Source of the DNA: Teredinibacter haidensis
GTDB taxonomy: Bacteria; Pseudomonadota; Gammaproteobacteria; Pseudomonadales; Cellvibrionaceae
DNA: 64,000 nucleotides
Direction of reading: 5' to 3'
NCBI RefSeq assembly: GCF_014211975.1
Contig: NZ_CP060084.1
Span: 868,001 to 932,000, forward strand
Position numbers and translations under genes: made by a program. Below the pieces are notes generated by a model, which was not told the DNA's origin, ran no database searches, and worked only from the letters and a program-made list of their open reading frames with translations. Below, one piece after another: positions 17,533 through 27,800 of the stretch; position 1 is the first letter of the stretch, and each line of letters starts with the position of its first letter.

Positions 17533-18254
17533 TGAGCGCACTTCCAGTTCACATCAAGATGCTCGAGCAAGTGGCTAACGCACTTGGGGAAGAGTTTCGA
17601 CAGCAAATGACATTTGTCGGCGGCTGCACCACCGGATTGTTGCTCACAGATGAATATACAAAAGAGCAAGTGCGACATACCGATGACGTAGACCTAATTG
17701 TCCATGCAATGGGTTATGTTGAATTTCATAAGCTACAGAAAAGTCTTCAAGAGCGAGGTTTCACTATCCCTAGCCCCGTTCCAGGTGAGGAGTCGCCTAT
17801 CTGCGCAATGCAGCTGGGTGATCTTCGGGTGGATTTCATGCCCGATGATGAGGGTGTTCTAGGTTTTGGTAATCGTTGGTATCAAGGCGCCATGGAGACC
17901 GCGGAATGCTATAACCTCACTACCGAGTTATCGATCAAGCTAGTAACCCCAGTTTATTTTCTGGCTACCAAATTAGAGGCCTACAAAGGCCGAGGGAATA
18001 ACGATGCGCTCGGTAGTAGAGACATCGAGGATATTCTCAATCTTGTCGATGGTAGGGAGGAGCTTTTGGGTGAGGTGCAATTGGCATCGCTTGAATTACA
18101 GCAATATATATCGAAAGAGTTAACCCCGCTCTTAAGTGACACTAATTTTGAGTACGCAGTACAAAGCCAATCCAAAGGGGATGAAGGTAGAGAGGCCTTG
18201 ATTTTTGAGCGGTTAGAGGCTTTGGCTTCATGCACCATCGATGGTAGTGAGTAA
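17529..18254 (+). CDS. AbiEii/MNT-like nucleotidyltransferase
   Basis: The gene encodes 241 residues. The N-terminal half shows the polymerase-beta-type nucleotidyltransferase signature: FVGGCTTGLLL (about residues 34-44) followed by RHTDDVDLIV (about 55-64), which supplies the two metal-binding aspartates. LRVDFMPDD (about 98-106) may give the third acidic residue. Downstream is ATKLEAYKGRG...SRDIEDIL, a lysine/aspartate region common in AbiEii-type proteins. It overlaps the HTH gene by four bases and is followed 9 bases later by a PP2C-like gene. A toxin role within a type IV-like toxin-antitoxin or abortive-infection unit is inferred from this pairing. Confidence 0.78.
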   Translation: MMSALPVHIKMLEQVANALGEEFRQQMTFVGGCTTGLLLTDEYTKEQVRHTDDVDLIVHAMGYVEFHKLQKSLQERGFTIPSPVPGEESPICAMQLGDLRVDFMPDDEGVLGFGNRWYQGAMETAECYNLTTELSIKLVTPVYFLATKLEAYKGRGNNDALGSRDIEDILNLVDGREELLGEVQLASLELQQYISKELTPLLSDTNFEYAVQSQSKGDEGREALIFERLEALASCTIDGSE

Positions 18255-18263
18255 TGCGATATT

Positions 18264-19022
18264 ATGGATGTTAAGTGGATAAGCCGGTGTGGAAATGAGC
18301 GCTCTCAGAACAACGACGCGATTGCATTGGGTTACAAGGGCAGCTTTTTAATTGCAGTACTAGTAGATGCAGCGGAGAGCCGCGTGACCAGAAGAGTAAC
18401 ATCGAGTACTCCGGGGCAAAAAAAGCGACTTGCGGTTTTCTGGGCGGATAGCTGCTTAAAGAGAATACTTCAGCTTGAAGGGAGCTATTCTGATGAAGCG
18501 ATAATTAATATGTTATCGGACCAGCAAAAACAACTTAGAAGTCTCTATCTTCATGATATTGCAAGCTATGGCATACTCATTTTGAATCTCGAGACTGGCG
18601 ATGTTCAGTGGCTCTATACAGGTGATTGTCGCATTGGGTTGGTAGCGTATTCAGGGGAAGTGCAGTGGTTAAATAGGCCACATAGATTGAATGAATTCCC
18701 GTTATTAATTCCTCAAGGGCAGGGGGGCCAAGATATTAACCCGTCAGCGCGTGATATTTCAGAGCACACACTGACGCAATGCCTCAATGCTCGCCGCTTT
18801 ACTCGCCCAGATTTAGTGACTTCCAAAATAGACATTAAAGATCCAGAGCTAGCCGCAGCCAGTATTGTCATTGGTACCGACGGGTATTGGAGTGAGCACC
18901 TTCAGGACGGAGTTGAAATGAGTAAGCTTGTGGATGATGCCAGCTTTCTGACAATTAAATGTGGCGGGAAGGCGCTTACTCTGCAATCAGACTCGCCCAA
19001 TTTATTTGTTATCTACGTTTAA
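18264..19022 (+). CDS. PP2C-like phosphatase domain protein
   Basis: The gene encodes 252 residues. It starts WISRCGNERSQNNDAIAL, matching the PP2C N-terminal G..R..NeD motif. It continues with LVDAAES where PP2C proteins have DGxGG, then LYTGDCRIGL (the GDSR motif), and near the C-terminus VIGTDGYWSEHL (the SDGLW motif). The key aspartates are present but the glycine-rich metal loop is replaced, so activity may be reduced or the substrate unusual. It lies 9 bases after the nucleotidyltransferase gene on the same strand, so the three genes probably form one unit. It could act on phosphorylated or nucleotidylated protein (speculation). Confidence 0.72.
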   Translation: MDVKWISRCGNERSQNNDAIALGYKGSFLIAVLVDAAESRVTRRVTSSTPGQKKRLAVFWADSCLKRILQLEGSYSDEAIINMLSDQQKQLRSLYLHDIASYGILILNLETGDVQWLYTGDCRIGLVAYSGEVQWLNRPHRLNEFPLLIPQGQGGQDINPSARDISEHTLTQCLNARRFTRPDLVTSKIDIKDPELAAASIVIGTDGYWSEHLQDGVEMSKLVDDASFLTIKCGGKALTLQSDSPNLFVIYV

Positions 19023-19045
19023 TGGGTACTCGGAGAGATACCCAT
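19022..19045. terminator. Hairpin between convergent genes
   Basis: ATGGGTA and TACCCAT form a perfect 7-bp stem with a 10-base loop immediately after the PP2C-like stop codon, between convergent genes. It has no U-tract, so terminator function is uncertain. Confidence 0.35.
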
Positions 19046-19125
19046 CAAGTATTAGTTGATTCGATATAAAACTGGTCAGTTGACCTCTGCGGTGCTGGCA
19101 AGCTGCTGTGGTTCGCGGCCAATAA

Positions 19126-20700
19126 CTATGCTGGAGGCGCGGTATGACCCAATCGCTCAGCAATTTTCTTTTGGCTGCTGGATAAAGCCTTCCAGAACGT
19201 ATGAACTTTAAAGGTGTCCATTTCCTCCAGGTGTTCTTTGTACTTGTTCTTATTGAGTGCGACTTTAAAAAATGACGGACTATGATCAATGTCATTCTTG
19301 TTCAGTCGCCAGAAAACGACAAAGGCATACTTGGGGGTCAAGTATTTGTTCTTAAGGTAATAATTTAGTGCATTGCTTAAAATTTCGTTTGGTTCAGCTA
19401 TTGCGAGGTTTTTAAGAGCATTAATGCACGCGTCATAACACATTTTGTCTTTTAATTTATTTAGTTTTTTCTCGGTATCTTTTGCGTTGAGAACGTTACC
19501 CTTATTATCAAATACTTGAACTTGAAACTTTAGAATACAGCTGGATCCAATCCATAGTCGGTTTCGAGTAATTTCGTTTTCAATTTCGAAGTGATATCGT
19601 AACTTTTCGTTGTCACATAGCTCGCAATCTTCATTAGGTTTTAAATGATCTTTCACTTTATCGGTGAAATGCCATTCTTTAAATGCCGCAGGCAAATCCC
19701 CCGCCATGGATAATGGCAAAATATTATCGGCAACCCGTTTGGGGTAAGTGCTCATCGTATTTCCCCTATTGTCGTTAGGTGTAGAAGGCTCCGCTAATTG
19801 TGTGTGCTCATCAAATGCGTTGGCGCTAACACGAATAGTTTTGTCATCACTCAATCCTTCAATTTTCCCCAGTATTTCAGGTGGGCAAGTGTCGTCAAAG
19901 GTCAGAATGAAATCATAAATCAGTCCGTCATTACTGCTGTTTTCCTGTGTTTCCCATTCCAGCATTTCTAGGTCGTCGTCACTAATGCCCAGTTCTTCTG
20001 CGAGTCGGCTTTGAAGAGGCTTGCCATATTTTAGGTCCGGATCCACCCAGTCATCATTGATGCTGCCGCCTACCTCTAATTCGAAGTCGTAAAAACCACG
20101 CTTCCCGGCTATACGAGGTAAAGTAATTTGGACGCCCATATCAATGGTGTCACCACAAAATGGCTTATCATCGAGTGATTCACCCTTGTATTGAGCGGAG
20201 GCAGTGACGATCAATTCGTCATCGCCATTATGAATTTTGACATCATCATAATATGGCGTGTCGAAGAAGCCCGCATTAGTTTCTGCCATCACGCCCGATA
20301 GCTCATCATCGATCAGCGCTTGGCTGTCAGGAAGGAAGACGTCAGTGATGTAGCTCTCGAGAGAGTCATAGAGCCAAACGTTTCCGCCACATAATCCTTC
20401 ACCGGATAAAAAGTCTGAAAGAAGCTTCGCAATATTCATTGAAGAGATGAGGTCGGCAGGTAAATCGTTTAGCTTCACGCGCCGATCTTCCAGTAAGGGA
20501 AGGTCGGGAATAAAGATATAGGCGTCTTCGAGCCTTTGAAGGGGATACGCTTTTTCTGCCATAAGCGCTGCATGGCTTTTATACCCAAAAAAAGCCGCCA
20601 CCAGTTCTCTGGCATGTGATGCTTTTAGTTTTTCGGGGGATAGAGAAGCATGTTTTTGACGCAGAAAATCTGCGCAAAGCTTGGAGAGGTCTGTACTCAT
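19126..20700 (-). CDS. Two-part protein of unknown function in the defence island
   Basis: The gene encodes 524 residues and I do not recognise the whole protein. The N-terminus (SLSPEKLKASHARELVAAFFGYKSHAALMA) resembles the short helical module seen in glyoxalase-associated and plasmid-borne hypothetical proteins. The middle is acidic. From about residue 320 a separate unit begins (MSTYPKRVADNILPLSM) and includes CELCDNEKLRYHFEIEN...NRLWIGSSCILKF. This is a Cys-x-x-Cys module of a type found in many uncharacterised mobile-element proteins, probably a zinc site. An internal ATG at the start of that unit (about 19754) could allow a second, shorter product. The gene is convergent with the PP2C-like gene. 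Confidence 0.65.
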   Translation of the reverse strand: MSTDLSKLCADFLRQKHASLSPEKLKASHARELVAAFFGYKSHAALMAEKAYPLQRLEDAYIFIPDLPLLEDRRVKLNDLPADLISSMNIAKLLSDFLSGEGLCGGNVWLYDSLESYITDVFLPDSQALIDDELSGVMAETNAGFFDTPYYDDVKIHNGDDELIVTASAQYKGESLDDKPFCGDTIDMGVQITLPRIAGKRGFYDFELEVGGSINDDWVDPDLKYGKPLQSRLAEELGISDDDLEMLEWETQENSSNDGLIYDFILTFDDTCPPEILGKIEGLSDDKTIRVSANAFDEHTQLAEPSTPNDNRGNTMSTYPKRVADNILPLSMAGDLPAAFKEWHFTDKVKDHLKPNEDCELCDNEKLRYHFEIENEITRNRLWIGSSCILKFQVQVFDNKGNVLNAKDTEKKLNKLKDKMCYDACINALKNLAIAEPNEILSNALNYYLKNKYLTPKYAFVVFWRLNKNDIDHSPSFFKVALNKNKYKEHLEEMDTFKVHTFWKALSSSQKKIAERLGHTAPPA

Positions 20701-21023
20701 TGGAGTGATCCTTTCTTAACAATGCTGGGCTTTGGTATGTAGTAGTAAGTGTTTAATTCACTACACTTGCCAGCGGAGTTAGAAAAAATCGACTGAAAAG
20801 TAGGTAGTTAAAATTGCTGTCTTTTAGGTCACTTACAGCCTTGGCATCAGCTCCGATACTTAAGATACCAGATCTACAGGTTTTGGCAATACGGTCAACA
20901 AACAAAGAGGGCGCCTTTGAATGTTCTGTTGGGGGCTGCGTTTGTGGCTTGTAGTGGGGGGGTAGCTGTTATCTGAGCGGGCGGGGTGTTGTATAAAGGT
21001 AGATGCTAAAAGCACCTACCTTC
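20701..21023. other. Gap without a recognisable gene
   Basis: This stretch lies upstream of the 524-residue gene and should hold its promoter. I see no coding frame or RNA gene in it. Confidence 0.4.
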
Positions 21024-21226
21024 TTAGGCTGCAATGAGGCAGATGGCGTGAGTGAGTCTCATTGGCGAGGTTTTCTCTTTGGTCGCTTGTTTTATCTGTT
21101 GTTCAAGGCTGGGCTTAACTTCATCGTAGATATGTGGCTTGACGTTGCTCGAATCTAGTGTGACCACTAAGGCATAAGGAATCGTGAGTTGCTTTCCTCC
21201 GGTATGTGATTTCGAGATGTTCGCTC
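21024..21226 (-). pseudogene. Orphan C-terminus, possibly of a subtilase-type protease
   Basis: The reverse strand holds an open stretch ending at 21024 that reads HTGGKQLTIPYALVVTLDSS then NVKPHIYDEVKPSLEQQIKQ. It has no upstream start codon in frame. PYALVVTL followed by an IYDEV segment resembles the end of S8-family peptidases found with AAA ATPases in defence loci (memory, unverified). The 5' part of the gene is absent. It is probably a deletion remnant. Confidence 0.4.
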
Positions 21227-21297
21227 TGTATAATTAGCTTTTAAAGTTGTTTTATAGGGGACTTCTTTGCGGTGGTAAAGTGAGATCTTGGATTTAT

Positions 21298-21882
21298 CTA
21301 GCGGTCCCATGACGGCCCCGGGTCTCTGTTGCGTACTGGCGACGGCTTGAGTTTCGCTTGTAGTCTCTGTTCCAGTTGCATCGCTTGTCCAAACTCAGAT
21401 AGTTTCATACACTTCGTCACTGTGCCATCGCTCCTAATACCCGCAACGAGTCCGAAACCTCCGGAACTCTTATTTGAATTCTTTTTAAATGTGACAAACT
21501 TCCTCACGTACTCAAAAAAACTATCGATATCAGTACCCTGGCTAAGAGCATCCTCGATATGCAGTTGTTCTTCAGAAAAATACTCTTGGCATACTAAATC
21601 AATGTCTCTTCCTGAACTCTCTCCGTAGATTATTAAGTGGTGGCTACTTTCATCAATTAGAATACCTTTTGCTTCTTCATAGTTGGTGAATTTTCGGCAC
21701 TCATCTGTTAAGCATGTTTCGTCCTTTTTGAATTCAATAAGAATCCAGTTTTCTTCGTTTCCCAATATTGTGTCCCCTGCGCGCTCCTGATGTCCATCAA
21801 GGGGAGCAATAAATGCATCTAGCTCTACGTATTTTTTTACGAAATAATATTCGACCGTTTTTTCCCACCAGATAATGCTCAT
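21298..21882 (-). CDS. Small PD-(D/E)xK-like nuclease candidate downstream of pPIWI-RE
   Basis: The gene encodes 194 residues. YVELDAFIAPLDGHQERAGD is followed by a strand ENWILIEFKKDE (about residues 43-54). The spacing of an acidic residue before an ExK motif is what PD-(D/E)xK nucleases show. The rest contains helices and a second strand LVAGIRSDG. It lies 142 bases downstream of the PIWI gene on the same strand. No specific family is recognised. A role as an accessory nuclease of the pPIWI-RE module is possible, but it may be an independent gene. The Arg-rich end (SPVRNRDPGPSWDR) may be a read-out tail. Confidence 0.55.
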   Translation of the reverse strand: MSIIWWEKTVEYYFVKKYVELDAFIAPLDGHQERAGDTILGNEENWILIEFKKDETCLTDECRKFTNYEEAKGILIDESSHHLIIYGESSGRDIDLVCQEYFSEEQLHIEDALSQGTDIDSFFEYVRKFVTFKKNSNKSSGGFGLVAGIRSDGTVTKCMKLSEFGQAMQLEQRLQAKLKPSPVRNRDPGPSWDR

Positions 21883-22024
21883 TAAAATTCAATTTCCCTT
21901 AATGTTGTTAACTATGTTTTGTGCAGATGTTGGGCTGTATTTGTTATGAGTTATAGGCATAGCTTACATTTCCCACTCTATGAATATGTCAGTTGTGTAC
22001 GTCGTAACGGAAAGCGTCGTCAGT

Positions 22025-24874
22025 TCACAGTTCAAAATACTCTTTGAGCTTTCTGGTGATGAAAAGCGGTGCAGGTAAAGAGACGAAATTCGAATAATTA
22101 GCCTGAAGAATGCCAACCCTTAGTGAAGTAGTAAATTGGATGAGCTTATCGACCGGTTCATCTTCAGGTGCTGATAGTACGACAAATTCAACGGCGTTTG
22201 GCGTCGGCGTTGAGCCCAGGATTGGATCATGAAGCTTTGTTTCGTCTTCTCCTTTCCCTGGCAGTTCAATGCTGCGGTAAGTACTAATGCCACGTTTCTT
22301 TTGACTGAGTGGCTGACCAAGTGACCAATATGTTGGAACCTCTCCCATATCGACAGAATATAAGCGGCGACAGGTTGTAGGTGTAAAATAATTATCCTTG
22401 TGTTTTTCGATCAAGAGTTGTGGAGCCTGCCTACGAACTCGTATCACTCTAAGAGCGGGGAAGTCTGAGAATAAGCTTGAATCTTCTCCGACTTGGGTGT
22501 CAGACATCCACGGGGTCAATGCGCTTTTTGGGGCGCTTTCCAGATAGATGACTCCTTTGTTCTGGTTGGCTTCCTTGAAAATATTTTTGCAAAATAGGAG
22601 GTAGACTTCGTGACGAGGGAGTCTTGATTTATTTGTTCCGAGTGTGACTTTCCGGTTAAATCGCGTGGTGAGATATTGAATTGCATCTCGGTAATTGAGC
22701 CAGTCCGAGGTGACTAAAATGCGCTCTTGGTGGCAAAATCTAATCGAAGGTTGGCCGGTGTTTACGTCTATCCGTGTCGCAACGGCAATCTCAGCAGGTG
22801 TGGGCCCTGATCGCGTGTTCACTCTAATATTTGTAATGCCATAAATGAAGTGAGGCTTACTTTCCTCCTTAGGGAAATACTTAGTGACACTCTCGCTGAT
22901 CGCAGGGACGATGCCATGGTGCCCAAAAACCAGATCGAAAAATGCACTCCGAATTCTATTGAGATAGTCTTTTAATTGTTTGTCTCGCTTAGTGATTCTT
23001 CGGTCGATTGGATTTAAATATTGTGTGGGTATTCCTGACTGAGCGAAAGCGATCTTTGCTGCGGGTTTGTTAATTGTATCATCTCGTCCTTGGCCTTCAT
23101 AAAATTGGTCTGCTTGGATTATGCACATATCCACTTGTTGATTGGAAATGGCATTGTTAATTGCTGCGTCCCAAATATCTTTTCGAAGTTGTAATCGTTT
23201 TGCTGTAGTTAACTCTGAGCCGGGGAGGGATTTTTTTGGTCCATGCGTGTTTGCTGGTAATAGCGTGCTGATCACTTGAATGCTGTCGCCAAATAATTGA
23301 TCAACAATATACTTAATAATCCCTTGTTGGCTCTGATCTTGACAAATGAGTAAAATTCTAGGGGCATTATTGGTGGGGAAGTGGTCGCGGATAATATCGC
23401 GGTTTATATTTTGCATATTCCCCACTTTATCGGCTTTTTGTTTTATATTTTTCAGTTTGTCAGGGTCACTTAAATTTTCCGCGAGTAGGGCGGTCATTTC
23501 AAACCATTCCTGACCTAACAATTGTATTGTTTCTCTTTCGTTTGGTTGAATATCGCTATTGATGGTTTCGTTGCTCAAATCCTCAGAGGCGGTTTGATCT
23601 TCATTAATGTGCATGCACAGTGTGACGAGGTCGAGATAGTTGATCTTTTTTCTTTTTAAAAACTGAATTTCATTATCAATTTTGTGAAAGCTATCCATTC
23701 TATGAAACCCGTAGGGCGCTAAGTTATCGAATATAAGATTAAATGCGTCGCTTCTATCTCGTTCTGTTACCCCGGAGCCCAACAAATTTTTCCCAGAATA
23801 GCCACCGCCATCGCTGGAGTGAGAATGGCTGACGCTAGATCGAATACCATTGATATTGAGCGTATATATTTCACTTTCATCGATTATCTCCGGTAGATCA
23901 AAGCGGTCACGCAGGGCGCTAAATGAGTCGTCGGGAAGCCATTTTCTCTCACCGTTATCCTGCCTCCTCTTCGCAATATTGAAGGTGTAAACACGCCCCT
24001 TGCCTTCATCAAATAGAAAGGCTGATGCATTTTGATTGTGCGAAAACTTTTCTTTCAGTGCTGATACCCATCGCCTGCGGCCAAAATTGAAATTGATAAT
24101 TGGGTAACTGACGGTGGGCAGTGTTTCAATTGAAATTTTACAATAAAGACTAAATAAGCCCTTTTCTTGAAACTGATCTATGATTGGGGTTATGAGTTCG
24201 GCGGTATTGTTGCCTAAATCTGATCCTATAACTCGCATTACTGGCGGTAATTCGGGGAAGATAGATACGCCCTCTAAAAGTCTGGCGATATCATTTGCTG
24301 TAATAGAATACCCATGTGGGCTAAAGAGTGGTGCGGCAGTGCCATTGTTTGAGGCGCCCCAAGGCAGTAGCTCAAAGGATTGTGATTCTACAGAAAATAC
24401 TAATTTTGAATCCAGCGCTGAAAATAAATTATCGCGCAATGAATCCGGCATTTCACGCTTTTCCATGAACGGTACGAGGTAGTCGTCCACCCAAGTATCA
24501 ATGCAACTACTAATGGTTTCAGCAATATCACTTTGATCAATCGCGATAATAAAGGGTTCTATTTTTGATGAAGGCTTGAAGTACTTTAAGTCGTTTGTTT
24601 TTAGGCCTGAATATGCTCGTACAAGTAGCAGCCCATCTAAGTGTATTTCCAGGATAGATTTTAACGATGCTGTTGGAATGGATTGGAAGTCGTTACTTGC
24701 GGCTTCAGCGTAAGATATGATTTCCCGCATGATTGTCATCCATTGCGGCGTCCATTTTACTAAACAGGTATTTCTAGAAAGCGCTTCCGCATCTCCAGGG
24801 TAAAAAAGCGCATGTGCAACATCCTTTTCAGTCGATTTATTCGTATTCTTAGTCACTTTTGTTACCTTTGTCAT
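22025..24874 (-). CDS. pPIWI-RE family protein (prokaryotic PIWI with RNase H-like fold)
   Basis: The gene encodes 949 residues. A long N-terminal region (about 1-420) is followed by a linker and a MID-like part. In the MID-like part RILLICQDQSQQGIIKYI and AFAQSGIPTQYLN (about 505-620) recall the Argonaute MID, whose GIPxQ turn is typical. The C-terminal part (about 650-949) fits the RNase H-like PIWI domain of the pPIWI-RE family, with RVIRVRRQAPQ and EFVVLSAPED giving the conserved arginine and glutamate that name the family. At the first catalytic strand the sequence reads YGITNIRV, where active PIWI has Asp, so slicing activity is doubtful. Its ATG directly follows the helicase stop. The three-gene REase-helicase-PIWI order is the published pPIWI-RE module, predicted to restrict invading DNA or R-loops. 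Confidence 0.85.
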   Translation of the reverse strand: MTKVTKVTKNTNKSTEKDVAHALFYPGDAEALSRNTCLVKWTPQWMTIMREIISYAEAASNDFQSIPTASLKSILEIHLDGLLLVRAYSGLKTNDLKYFKPSSKIEPFIIAIDQSDIAETISSCIDTWVDDYLVPFMEKREMPDSLRDNLFSALDSKLVFSVESQSFELLPWGASNNGTAAPLFSPHGYSITANDIARLLEGVSIFPELPPVMRVIGSDLGNNTAELITPIIDQFQEKGLFSLYCKISIETLPTVSYPIINFNFGRRRWVSALKEKFSHNQNASAFLFDEGKGRVYTFNIAKRRQDNGERKWLPDDSFSALRDRFDLPEIIDESEIYTLNINGIRSSVSHSHSSDGGGYSGKNLLGSGVTERDRSDAFNLIFDNLAPYGFHRMDSFHKIDNEIQFLKRKKINYLDLVTLCMHINEDQTASEDLSNETINSDIQPNERETIQLLGQEWFEMTALLAENLSDPDKLKNIKQKADKVGNMQNINRDIIRDHFPTNNAPRILLICQDQSQQGIIKYIVDQLFGDSIQVISTLLPANTHGPKKSLPGSELTTAKRLQLRKDIWDAAINNAISNQQVDMCIIQADQFYEGQGRDDTINKPAAKIAFAQSGIPTQYLNPIDRRITKRDKQLKDYLNRIRSAFFDLVFGHHGIVPAISESVTKYFPKEESKPHFIYGITNIRVNTRSGPTPAEIAVATRIDVNTGQPSIRFCHQERILVTSDWLNYRDAIQYLTTRFNRKVTLGTNKSRLPRHEVYLLFCKNIFKEANQNKGVIYLESAPKSALTPWMSDTQVGEDSSLFSDFPALRVIRVRRQAPQLLIEKHKDNYFTPTTCRRLYSVDMGEVPTYWSLGQPLSQKKRGISTYRSIELPGKGEDETKLHDPILGSTPTPNAVEFVVLSAPEDEPVDKLIQFTTSLRVGILQANYSNFVSLPAPLFITRKLKEYFEL

Positions 24875-27800
24875 TTAGGTGTTGTCGGAAAGTAAAGCTT
24901 CGGTTGTAGTTATTCCATCGAGGCTACTCTCGCTTGCGGCGTCGTAGTGCGGCGAGAGTGTTTTTACATTTCTTTTATCGTAATGAAGTCCCTGTGTTTC
25001 GCTTAGCGGCTCTAAGAAAGCGCTGTATAACTCCTCGTAAACTGAGCGCTTAATTGGATCGGTGTGATTTACGCAGGATTTTAATATGTTGATGAGCTGC
25101 ACGAGCATACTGGTTTCGTTTGTATCTAGTATCGATTCATCGTTTTTGGCGGAGTTTTTAGCCCAGGCTGCATCCACAAAAAAGCATTGAACTCGGCAGC
25201 TATTTCGCATTCCCCGTCCAATAGTTTGTAGTAGCGACACGGAAATGTTAGCCGTGAAGGGTTCCATTAAATCGCCAAGCCTGCTGGCAATAAGTGGGTT
25301 GAGTAACAGCCTCCAGACTTTATCGTAGGCTTTATTACGAGCAGTCATATGATGCGTGGCAATATCTTCAAATGAAGCGTCTTCCGAGAATGTCTCGGCG
25401 TTAAACTCCTCGGATTGTTGTGCGGCAATGCTAATCAGTAGTGATAGGTCATCAGTGGAAGGGTGTGGGCGTGTCAAAAAGTACATCGTTCCTATTGCCG
25501 CGTCTCGTGCTCTCGTCCCTTTACTGAATACGATATTAGTTCCTCTGCCTATGGCGCCCATAGGGAAAATAATAAGTTCAATATTATCCATGTCTCCGAG
25601 CGCTTCGACTTGTGAGTTCGTGACGTAACCCGGGGCGCCATCGTATGCTTCCACATCCTTTACAACGGCAACTGTCTTTGAGGCCCACTCAGGATGTCGT
25701 TGGTCGATGTGTCGCTTGAGCATTTCACAGTGTTGGTAGCTATTCACCACGAATGCGGCTTTCCTTTTGCGCTCACCTGAATCGAAGCTTGTAATCGCTT
25801 TGCCTACCACGGAGTCATCAACGCCATCTTTGAGTAGGTACGATACCATTTTTCGGAGATTGCCTTCTCGAACCGAGGGTAGTGCTTCGCCACTGTATCG
25901 GAGGCATGTTCCGGGCTTTGACGCGTTAGGAATGGGTTTAAATTCAAAATAGCTTTTGTCAGATCTTTCGTCGTTGTTGCACGCTCTGACGATATAATCT
26001 GGTACGCGGTTGATATGGTAAGCAGGGCTTTGCTCTAAATAGCTTGTAGCACTTGCTAATAAAACGGCGGGGGCGCGACTTACTCCCGGTACGGACTTGT
26101 GGAGGTGATAAATAAAGGATCTCGGAGAACCTGAAAACACGGCGTATTGTAACTTTACGCTCGACAACTCCGAGTGTTTGGACGAACGATTATCAAGAAA
26201 AAATCGCACCCCGGACAGTCTGCCTAATATATTATCTGTTGTGTAGCTTAGTAAATCGTCAGAGCAACGTTGCTCGACATGCGACGGCGTCAAAAAACCT
26301 TGCTCAATGAGAGCTTCGGAGTGGGGGGCCAGTTTTTTGTAGGAGAAAATCGTAAAAGTTACGCAAACCAGTAAGTGAACCTTTTTATCGAAAGAAGGGG
26401 ATTGACTTCGGTGAGCTAGTTCAGAAAGAGCAGTGCATATCCTGGTCATTCCGATGTCGCGATTAGAGCTACGTTCTTCTGTTAGCCAAATCCTGCAAGC
26501 ACTTGAAAGGTTTTTAAATTGGTTTTTAATTTCCTCTTCACTAAAGTTAAGGTTTTCAGCTATACGCTGAATTTTCAATTGTTCAACGGTATCTTGTTCG
26601 GCCATATCTTGTCGATTGTAAAAAGCGGCGTTAGCTGCGCTTTCCCAAAGAAGTGTAATGGCTTCTTTTTGTCTGAAGCGACTATCGATACCCTCTAGTT
26701 CTTCGGCCAATCCGCTCTTGGCTTTATCACCACTGACAATGGCATTTATTAAGCGAGACGAGGTAAGAAAAATGCCTTGATATTGTTTTCGGAGTTCCTC
26801 GTCTAGCTTTTGGATAGTGCCAACCAGCATATGGCTGTTTCGACTAAAATCCATGGCCGTTAACGTAAAGTTAAAAATGTTAGGGTCGCCAAGCGCATAA
26901 TTATGCTCTACGGTCATTTGATTTTGGCGTTTTTGCAGGTCGGCATGAAATGATTCGGAATCTCCTGTTAGTGTGAGCTTCGACACGCCTTGATCATCTA
27001 GCCAAGATTGAACTTGGTCTGCTTCATCAATAATTACGACATCAAACTCCCTGGCGATATGCTCGAAGTATCGATAATGAAGCTGAGTTGCATGAGGAGG
27101 AACGAGGGTGTCAAATGATGCTATGTGACCTAGCCAGACGTTCACATCAATTAGCTCTCGGGAAGCTTTGTGATAACCACACATCCCCCATAGAGGGCAT
27201 AGACGGCTGACAGGCTTGCTCGCGCTACCATCTCGGCTCTTTGTCCTTTCTTTTACCTTGCTACAAAAGTTACGTGTTGGGTTTATCCCATCTTCCATTG
27301 CGTCGGTAAAGGCGGGTAAAACACAGTGTGTGGAAAAGTACTCGCTTCCTGCAAAATCTTTTGCGAAGCCTTTTAATGGGTCTGCACACGCAATCGTTTC
27401 GGCGATGTTATGAGCGTGTCGGGCTCGAGTGGATTGGCTTTGTCCAGTTAACAGCCCTGCAGCCACATCGTAGTCTTTTAAGGCTGTCAGGTATTGACGG
27501 CTAACTTCTACGGATGGAAATACAACGGCCGTTTTATAGTCTTTTCTTGAGAGCCATCGGGTTAAGCACATTAATAGTGTTGTCTTGCCGGCTCCGGGTA
27601 GTCCAATGAGGTGTTTTAAGCCTGTAAGTTCAAGGGTATCTGCGCGAGAAAAGCCGCCGTTTTCCTTAGGTTTTTCTAATAAGATGTTCTCAAGCCGAGA
27701 AATCCAGTTACCAGCGCGTCGCGAGTGCTTTACGTCAAGTAGATCCATCTCTGTCGCTTCTTCGAATAACTCTGCGATAGGGATTTGAATAGGTCCGCTG

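Noticed and set aside
17115..17678. Minus-strand frame of 187 codons opposite the HTH and nucleotidyltransferase genes
   Set aside because: Shadow of two overlapping plus-strand genes with strong domain evidence; no ribosome-binding site.
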